DNA from: Dichetophora obliterata
Taxonomy: Eukaryota > Arthropoda > Insecta > Diptera > Sciomyzidae
Reading direction: 5' to 3'
NCBI GenBank assembly: GCA_963920525.1
Contig: OY986435.1
Coordinates: 272,544,848-272,608,847 of the forward strand
Length of the DNA: 64,000 nt
The notes beneath the pieces were generated by a model. The model saw nothing but the letters and a program-made list of their open reading frames with translations. It was not told where the DNA came from and did not search any database. Made by a program: the position numbers and the translations under genes. The number at the start of each line of letters is the position of its first letter. Position 1 is the first letter of the stretch. Shown piece by piece: positions 35,101 through 44,100 of the stretch.

Positions 35101-38100
35101 TGTTCGGTTTGCTCTGAGGGGCTTAAGTGCAACTGACACTTTAAACCTTTCTCCTTATGAGGATCGTTTAAAACTATTAAAAATGCAATCTTTGAATGAG
35201 AGAAGGAAGTCTGCAGATATCGTCTATTTACACCAACTCATAACTGGTGAATTCGATTCACCAGAACTCCTAACTCTTATAAATTTTAACACTAACCGTA
35301 GAAGCAGTAGAAATGCTAACAATTTAATTTACTTACCTTTTAGTAGAACAAATTATATGGCTACTGCTCCTTTACATCGCATGAGTACCTTTGTTAACAA
35401 CTGTAACTTTTTTGATGTTAACTTATCGAAAGGTCAACTCAAAAGTAGATTGAAAACTAATGTATGATTAGATCTATGTAAACGCATGGTTAGTTGTTAT
35501 GTCTTGTGTTGTCCCTGAGCCCAACCCATATTATGGTGGGTAAATTTTTCTCACTTTGGATTGTTTTGGACCACTCTTATCGATATCGTTAAGGCTATTC
35601 ACGGTTTGAGCGTACTTTTAACAAATCATATTTATAGCATTTGTTATTGTTCAAACTGTGAGCACCTCGCCATGTGACTGTCGTATAAAAAGATTGTGCA
35701 ACCCTGTGATGTATGTGATTATGCGGCTGTAGACAGAGCATAAAAATACGAGGTACAAAGAGCACGTCCAAGGGCTACTTTTATTTACGCGTGCCTGCGT
35801 ATTTGCATTTGTATGCAAAACAACAACGAAGCAAAATACGTTTTCGTAAATTGGCGAACAAATAGCAGATCGAACAAATGGCAGACCAGCGTATTCGAAC
35901 TGTGAATGGCCTTATTGAGATGTTTTAATGTTATTTGGGCTGGTTCTTAAGACGATCTAATGCGGAGAAAGTGTGAAAAAGCTGTAGTAGCTGAACTCTA
36001 TTGTTATTGCATGTTTCTTTAATTGATAAAAAAAAAAAAGATGAGCAAATGGTTGTGCTCTAGATAGTTCATAATGTAAAATTTTATTACGCTCTCCATA
36101 GCTTCGAAAAGCGTAGAGCATATCGTAATGGGTCGGCAGCTTGCAAGGTTCATGATAATGCTTCGGTGGTGGCTGGCTCTGACTCAAGATCGTGTATAGG
36201 TGTTTCCAAATGGACTTCGGTTGTCCTCGTGGCAGTAGCTTCAGCATTAGTGAAATCTACATAAGCGACTTTCAAACGGTCGACCGAAACATTTGTTTCT
36301 CTTTGAAATATCTTTAACTTTAAGAATTTTTCGCCGTTCTGTTACACCTCAAACGGGCCTTCGTATGGCGGCTCCAGTGGGTTGTGTACTCTATCCACCC
36401 TTACGAACACGTACTTACAATTTTGTAGATCCGGCTGAAGAAAGACGTGTGAAGTTCCATGTATTGATGTGTTGTTCGATACCAACGATTGCATTCGTTT
36501 GCGGAAGCTTTTAACAAAATCAGCTTCATTCAATAATGATTCTTTGTTATGCAAGAATTCACCAGGGATTCGTAATGGTGAGCCCAACAGCATCCTCCTT
36601 CCAAGTTGTTCGTAATCCGAGCAAAACCAACGGCAAAACATCCACCCAGTTGCTTGTTTTGTGGCATTTAATAGCAGCTTTTAAGGATCTATGCCACCGC
36701 TCTACCAATCCATTGGACTGAGGATGGTACGCCGTCGTTTCAAAATGCCGTACGCTGAGTGAAATTGACGACCTCGATCACTCGTTATTTTGAGCGGAAC
36801 GCCAAACAAAGCAATCCAATCGTTGATCAAAGCACGCGCCACAGTCTCGGCACTGATGTCAGGAATCGGAATAGCTGTTGGCCACCTTGAAAATCTACCA
36901 ATACAAGTCAAGCAGCAGCGATTCCCTTTAGAACACGGCAATGGTCCCACGATGTCTATATTTATATGTTCAAAACGCCGATCGATTGGTCCATAATCAC
37001 CAATTTCAGTTTTTTTGTGCCGATGCACTTTACATTTCTGGCAAGGTACATAGGTTCGTACATAGTGGGCGATGTCTTTCGGCATAGATGGCCACACGTA
37101 CCGTTCAGACACTAGTTTCTGTGTGGCTTTTCTCCCCGGATGCGACAACTCGTGCAATTTTTTGATAACGTCGTGGCGAAGTGAAAGCGGTATAAACGGT
37201 CGCATTTTATTGCTAGATGAGTCACAGTATAAAAAGTTTGTCGAATTGGGTATACCCGAGTCAAGTTAAGAGATGTTGTGTTAGACTTCAACAAATCCTG
37301 GAGTTCCGCATCTTGACTTTGCTCCGAAGCTATGACCTCAAAATCAATCGTGGAAACTTCGCTTATGCGAGAAAGAAAATCTGCAACACCATTTTCACCG
37401 CCTGGCAAATGTCGAATGTCAGTTGAAAACTGACTTATAAAGTCCAACTGTCGCGCCCGCCTCGGTGGTGCTTTTTCCATTTTCTGCGTAAATGCGTACA
37501 CCTAGGGTTTATGGTCAGTGAAAATCACAAAACTTCTCCCTTCTAGCATGTATTTAAAGTGCTCTACTGCCAAATAAATAGCGAGCAACTCGCGGTCATA
37601 AGTTGAATAGTTCTGCTGAGTGGCGTTTAGTTGTTTTGAAAAAACCCTAGGGGTTGCATCTGGCCTGCAATATTTTGCTGAACCACAGCGCCCACAGAGA
37701 AATCTAAGGCATCAACCGTCAATGATAGCGGTGCATTCGGAGAAAGGTGAAACAATAGAGTTGAATTTGCAAGTTCACTCTTGCACGCCTCGAATGCATC
37801 TGCCGTATCTTTTGTCCACTCTAGCAAAGTTCTATCATTTTTAATATTTCCCTTGATAAGGTTTTGAAGCTTACTTTGGTTGCGTGCTGCGTTCGGAATA
37901 AACGGTCTATAGAAATTTATTAATCCCAGAAATCTCTTGAGCTCTTTAGCCATTTTCGGTAGCAGAAAATTTCTTACTACGCTAACTTTCTCCTCTAACG
38001 GCCGCAGTCCATTAGCATTCACTGTATGACCAAGAAATGTAATTTCCGACGTACCAAACTGACATTTACTAGCGTTTATAGTAAGATTGTTGCCGCGCAA

Positions 38101-41100
38101 CCGTTCAAAAACGGCTCTTAAGTGACATTCATTCATCGATATAAGCAAAAGTAAAATCTAAGCCACGTAAAACGTTATGGATATGGCGTTGAAAAGTTTG
38201 CGAGGCGTTTCTCAACCCGAACGTCATATAACAGAACTCAAAAAGGCCAAAAGGCGTCGTGATGGCAGTCTTTGCTACATCTCCAGGCTCAATGGGTATC
38301 TGGTGATACGCACGTTGGAGATCGATAACCGAAAAAATTGTTTTTCCGAAAAGTATGCTTGTTACATCACGCAGGAATAGAACCGGATAGCAATCTGGGC
38401 CTGTTTTTGCGTTCAACGCCCTATAATCGCCGCAAGGCCTCCATTCGCCGTTCGGTTTGGGCACCATGTGCAGTGGACTTGCCCAGTTGCTGCAGGATGG
38501 CCTACAAATTCTTCTTTCTACCATGTACTAAAATTCTTTCTTTGCGGCCGCTAGCTTTTCATATGCCAACCTACGCGGGCTTGCAAAAACCGCCGTTCCA
38601 TTTGTTATTATGTGGTGCGTGACTTTGGTTGTTACCGGCTCCATATTAAGGTTGAGTAGCGTGAGCTGTTTAAACTCTTGCAGCAAGTGTGCGAATCGGT
38701 TCCTCGTTTCATGCGCGAACACACCTGTTGATACTGCGTGAATATACTGACCTTTCACCTTAAGTGCTGTTTTTTTATCGACTATCACCCCTCCTTTAAC
38801 ATCAACTAACAAATCGTATCGACTTAAGAAATCTGACCCCACACTTGGCTGGGAGACATCCGCTACAATAAAAGTCCATTCATAAGTTCGCCTTAAACCA
38901 AACGTCAACTTTAGGCGGCGTCCACCATATGTTCGTATTGACGATCCATTCGCTGCAAACAAGTTCATACAGTTTTTGTTTATAAAATTACGCTTATCAT
39001 GTGGTCGAGATGGAATCACCGACACATCTGCACCGGTGTCCACTAAATATTTGTAATTTGTGCCCTGGTCGTAAATAGTTAGACGTGCGCATTGCACGAT
39101 GTTTTCTGGACCGTAGGGCGACGGGCCAGAATTGTTTAGTTTTTTGTTTCGACGGAAAAATTGCACGGCTGACGATATCTCCCTGCGTTACTCCCACATT
39201 TTTTGTGATACCAACATACCCCTGGAGTTGGTTCGCGATTAATACCGACGACCATAGGGACGACTAGCTGATCGTGTTCGAACGAGCTCTTCAATGCGCT
39301 TTTCTAAGCGCGACATACGATCCGAAATCAAATTGACTTCATCATTAGCGAAAGTCTTGCTTGTAGAGGCCATCATAATCTGCCCCATTCCCCCAACTTC
39401 CACGATTTTATCAGCAAGTTTTGCCAAATCGGGCAGCTCATCGTTGGACGCTTGTAGAATAGTCCGAGCGTGCGGTGGCAATCGCTGGAGCCAAAGTGAT
39501 TTTGAGAAATCATCACTTACGCGATTCTTAGCCAAAGCTCTCAACTCATTCAAAAGTTGTGTAGGGCGGCGATCGCCCAAATCGATGTCCGAGATTAGTT
39601 GTTGGATCTTTTTTTGTTCGTTGTCACAAAAACGCTCAATCAAGCTTCGTTTTAGATTACCGTATTTATCATTTGGCGGTGGATTCAAAACAGCGTCCGT
39701 GATTTGAGCAATAACGTTGGCCTCAACAGCAGCTACTACAGAGTAGAATTTCGTGCAATCAGAAGTGATACCAGCAATGCTGAACTGCGCCTCGATTTGC
39801 GCGAATCAAATTTCTGGTCTTTCAGCCCAAAACGGTGGCACTTTTACGGCTACCCTGTTCACATGAAGTTCTGCTGAAGCTCCTCGTGACGATGCGTTGC
39901 TCTGTCCAGAAAAACCGGCTGACGTAATAACAGCTTAGGGACTAGCTCTAATCGTTTGATCGTGTTCATATTCATTTTCTGACATCGTAATTATGTTTGA
40001 CCTATTCAATCACGTTTCGGGTCACCACTATGGACAGTTTTGAAAAGTTGTAGTTTCTAGATTTATTAGAATTCAATGTTTTAAGTTTTTACAAACGAAA
40101 AATGTGTTATATTGTATTAAGAAAAAATGTTAAATTCTGCCACCACAGACTTGTAACTCGTTCAAAAGTACATTTCTTGCATTGCAGAAGATCGACCCTC
40201 AACAAAGGGCAGTGGCTGATTGCTATCCGAAAGGGTAAAACTTTTTGCAAGCAATCCAGCCAATAGGTCCGCTTTATCAGCCGAGTTAGTAAAGATTTGG
40301 TCATCTTTTAAAAGAGTTGTAATCGATGACAGTGTCTGATTCTTTACTCTTTTAAAAAATGTCCAAAAATTTTTGCTCACTTCGGTGGGAAGTCTTTTGT
40401 TATTAGTATTCTTGTGGGAACACCAATTCTGAATAGCTTCCCTTATTAGACATGACTGCAATCCTTAAAGTCTCATTAAATCATAAGTAATCTTTTGGTT
40501 TAATGTTTCTCATCTTATTGGCAATTAAAGACCGCATACCCCAAAAAATATTGTTTGTACCATGACAGTGCGGCATTTTCTTTTATACCAGCAAAACATA
40601 ATTTCCAATTGAAGTTGTTATAAAAATTATTTAAGTCAGTCCAAATTGCATTTCCATAAAACCATGCAGTCCTCTTCGAAAGTTGTATCGAAAGTTGTCA
40701 GGAATAGTTAAATAAATTCACAGTGATATTTCTTCATTTCGATATACATCACAAAGATCACATAAATGAAAAATATTGTTTATTTTTGGTGCAGAACTTG
40801 TACTTTGTTCATCTTCTTGCAATAAAATTTGAAGAAAACTATTTAAATGAACAAATATTTTCGAACACAAAACTTAAAGTTACATTTTAAATAAGCTACG
40901 ATATTGTTCTGTCGTGTTTTAGATTTTTTTGCCATCATAATAATTCCACCCTTTAAATACACTCAACAAAACATTTAAAAAATGTTTCAATACATTACCC
41001 TAATTTTCTATTTAATAATATCTCATATTAAGTCAGAAAGATCAAAAATGCATTAATGGCATTACGTTATTCATTTATTTTTTTTTTAAATTACCGCCAA

Positions 41101-44100
41101 TATGCCCATATTAAAGTAATACTTTCTGTAACCCCCCAAGTAGAATTTTGCGACCACAGGTTACTTAAGACACATTTTTTACACGACGACGTTGCAGCGA
41201 TACTGATTTGGAAAATATTTTGTGGGAAAAGCTTGTAAAAATTCCTAGGTTACTACTTTACCACTAGGTCACAGAATGTGATAACGATTTATCAAGTGTT
41301 ACCTTTAAAAAATGCATCACTCATCATTCATCAAGATGTACATTTTGTAACAATTAGCTAATTGCGACCCAAGTGTAGGCATCACTCATCATTCATCAAG
41401 ATGTACATTTTGTAACAATTAGCTAATTGCAACCCAAGTTATTTAAAATGGTGGACGCAAATTATTATTATATTTAAACATTTTTTATTAATGTATGAAA
41501 TTGTTGAAATATATTCTGAATTCAGCTTGCGCTTAAATTCTTAAGAAGTTTTGGCTGTTATTTCACCGAAAATCTTCTTTCCCATCTACATTTAGCTCCA
41601 AATAATATCAAAAAACACTTAACATTATGTTGTACTCCTATATATTATATAAATTTTAATTATAAAATAATTATATTTATGGCTGCAAAATGTAAACAAA
41701 ACATGTAAACAAAATTATTTATTTTTGCAATTGGCAACTCTGTAATGCATTTATATATAAATGTGTATACTAAAATGTGATAAGTCACTTCAAAGTAATT
41801 TTCACTAACACAATGTCGGCATTGCGTTGCACCACTTTCGAATCATAGTGGTCTCTGTAACGTAACCAATACGTAACATCATGCCAATTTTGACACAAAA
41901 ATAAACGCTACGACGTCGCTGCAACCCAAATGTGGACGATCAGTTCTAGTTGGGCCAAAACGTAATCGATTGCAAGAGTATTCTGCAACATTTTATTCAT
42001 TGCCTGTAAGCGAAGTTTTAGCTTGTTAGTTTTTCTTAAACATTTGTCGCTCAACATTTGGCCGTCCAAAAACTTACAAAACTCGTCAAACAAGTTTGTT
42101 TCTTTATAAATAAGCCACGAAAATATTTTGCCGCCCTGTCAATTCGGCTGCAACCAAATAGATTCCGTTTCTAACTTTTTTTTTTTTCGCAAAAATTTTT
42201 CAGCCCACAAAAATGTTGCCGCCTCTAAAATGTTGCCGCCCTAGGCCTAAATCTAGTACTGATCGTGGCGAGTAGATAAAGGCCGCTTTACATTGTCCTA
42301 CTGTGTGTTGCCACATGTGAGATAGAAAGTATTATTGAATTTCATCATGCTGTCATTTTTAATTTTTGTATGAAGAAATTAATTTTTCGCACAGATTTGC
42401 CCCACATTTTTATACTTTACGCTATACTAAAACGTGAAAATTTGAGTAATGAATCGGTTTTTAATGAATTGAAAGCCCCTACAAAGTTCAATAAGCTGTA
42501 AAACTGCTTCCTTCTGTTATTCCATTTGAAAATACATTACGAGTTTAAAATTTTCTCACTTAAATAATAAATTTCAAGTAAGCTTATGGTAAAATGCACC
42601 TCTGATGGGATAGAATGTGTGATGAAATTAGAAACAAACCAAAAAATAAAATGTGGTACGACATGCCAAAAAAATCAGAACACACATTGCTTTCCGTTGT
42701 TTACACCATCTCACTTTCTATCACACATGGAAATTTAGACATGTGTTAACACACAGTAGGATAATGTAAAGCGGCCTTAAGAAGCGATATTTCTTCATCG
42801 CTTATGTCCTCAAAGTCGCTCATTCCAAAATTTTTAATTTAATATTTCAACACAATTTAAAATTTTAATTTCTAATTTTTTACTGAATAATCAACAAATA
42901 TTGAAAACGTCCGTTTAAACGGTCGTTGACGATCACTTAAACGAAGTTTAAACTTTGGATAAAAGTGAAACTTACAGTGAGAAACAATTTTTTATGTTGA
43001 ACGTTGGTTTAATCTAAGTTTGCTTTAAACCTGAGGTTAAACTGACACTGAGAAACCGGGACAAAGAGTTTTCTCTAAGCATGTTCTCTAATATGTTAAG
43101 AATTTTGCAGAAAGTCCAGAGATATAAAGCAACGAAATTTCGTCAATTTATTTTATATACGGGCCCTGTATATCGCTACCTTAATATAGAAAGGCCCTAA
43201 CTTATATTTTTCAAAATAAATTTTTTTTACAAATTTTTTGCAAAAAAAAAAATTGCTATAGAAAAAAAATGCTGCAAAAATATTGCAACAGCATTCATTG
43301 AATTTGTTAGTGTCTTAAATAAAAAATCCATTTCAAGAAAAGTCGGACCCGCAAAATTATAATTTTTATTAAGTTTTTTCCATCTCTTGAAAAGTAACAA
43401 AAAATGAGTTAGGGCCTTTCTATATTAAGGTAGCGATATATTCTCTGTGTATTCACGAGGAATTTTGAGTGGAAGTCGGCACACTCATTTCTTAGAACTT
43501 AGTCTAGCAGTAAGGATTTTGCTAGATTCAAAAATTGCAGCCGAATTGTTAAAGGATTTCCTGAAGAAAACAGGAGAGCTGTATGATGATGCATGATTGT
43601 CGTATAATTTTCGCTGCCTTCTTCACCATTCATATTTCAAAACATGGCAGAATTAGAGAAGGTATATGCATTTCAGACTGTGCTCTCTTTCTCATAGCCA
43701 GAATTGTCAAACTCAAGCATTTTGATATTCTTGCCTACTTTCGCTTTCTTATCGCAATCTCATCGTTTTCAGATTTTGTATGAGCTGTCAACTTCGTTTT
43801 GACAGTTGCGGCAGTCTCCCTCTCCAAAATGCATATACCTTCTCTAATTCTGCCATGTTTCAAAATATGAAAGCTATGAGAGAGTAAAAGAAGAGACAAA
43901 CCTATTTGCATTGATTTTGAAAAGTCTGAGTATGAGAAAGAGACTAATATCAGCCCTGCAGGTATCATCTTTTTCTACCATGGTTTGTGTTATCTTTTTA
44001 TTACATATTAAAAACACACCGTTATGATATCTTGTTGCATCCAGCTTATTGAAAACAAGATTCGCCTTCCACCACCAGTGATGCTTTGTTTGGGTAAACG

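Larger units (their letters stand above)
35930..40028 (-). mobile_element. CsRn1-clade Ty3/gypsy retrotransposon, degenerate
   Basis: The minus strand carries gag, protease, RT, RNase H and integrase in Ty3/gypsy order. Two features assign it to the CsRn1 clade: a CWYHKKCG...RQPC motif after gag (CHCC-type finger with one Cys changed to Tyr) and a primer-binding site complementary to tRNA-Trp. No env gene is present. No matching LTR pair could be found: the 5' side runs into a Jockey-like fragment within about 80 bp of the PBS and the 3' side into a MITE. Confidence 0.8.
32134..42261 (-). mobile_element. 10.1-kb composite hAT element inside the Harbinger gene
   Basis: The left end is CAGTGGCGCATTTAGGC (32134). 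The right end, read inverted, is CAGTACTAGATTTAGGC (42261). Flanking octamers are ACCGTGGC (32126-32133) and ATCGTGGC (42262-42269), one mismatch apart. The hAT type is supported by a C-terminal transposase remnant at the left end. It has been inflated by Jockey-like, CR1 and gypsy insertions. Its size, diverged TIRs and imperfect duplication show it is old. Confidence 0.7.
31139..42823 (-). pseudogene. PIF/Harbinger transposase, split by a MITE and a 10-kb hAT element
   Basis: On the minus strand the start [13 protein letters not shown] is at 42823. After a MITE (42280-42777) and a hAT element (32134-42261) the reading resumes as [11 protein letters not shown] and RFRMS (32125-31990). After another MITE (31671-31986) it continues with [32 protein letters not shown] and IPHNICC (31610-31320). 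The G-GYP and R-ER-FG-K-RF blocks are diagnostic of Harbinger (HARBI1-type) nucleases. The middle nuclease part is not readable. Frameshifts and stops make it a pseudogene. Confidence 0.75.

Noticed and set aside
36293..39707. Plus-strand ORFs of 60-137 codons opposite the gypsy genes
   Set aside because: They are antisense shadows of gag-pol, whose motifs are clear on the minus strand.
40028..40160. A 5' LTR of the gypsy element
   Set aside because: Less than about 130 bp separates the PBS from a LINE fragment, and no matching copy was found at the 3' side.
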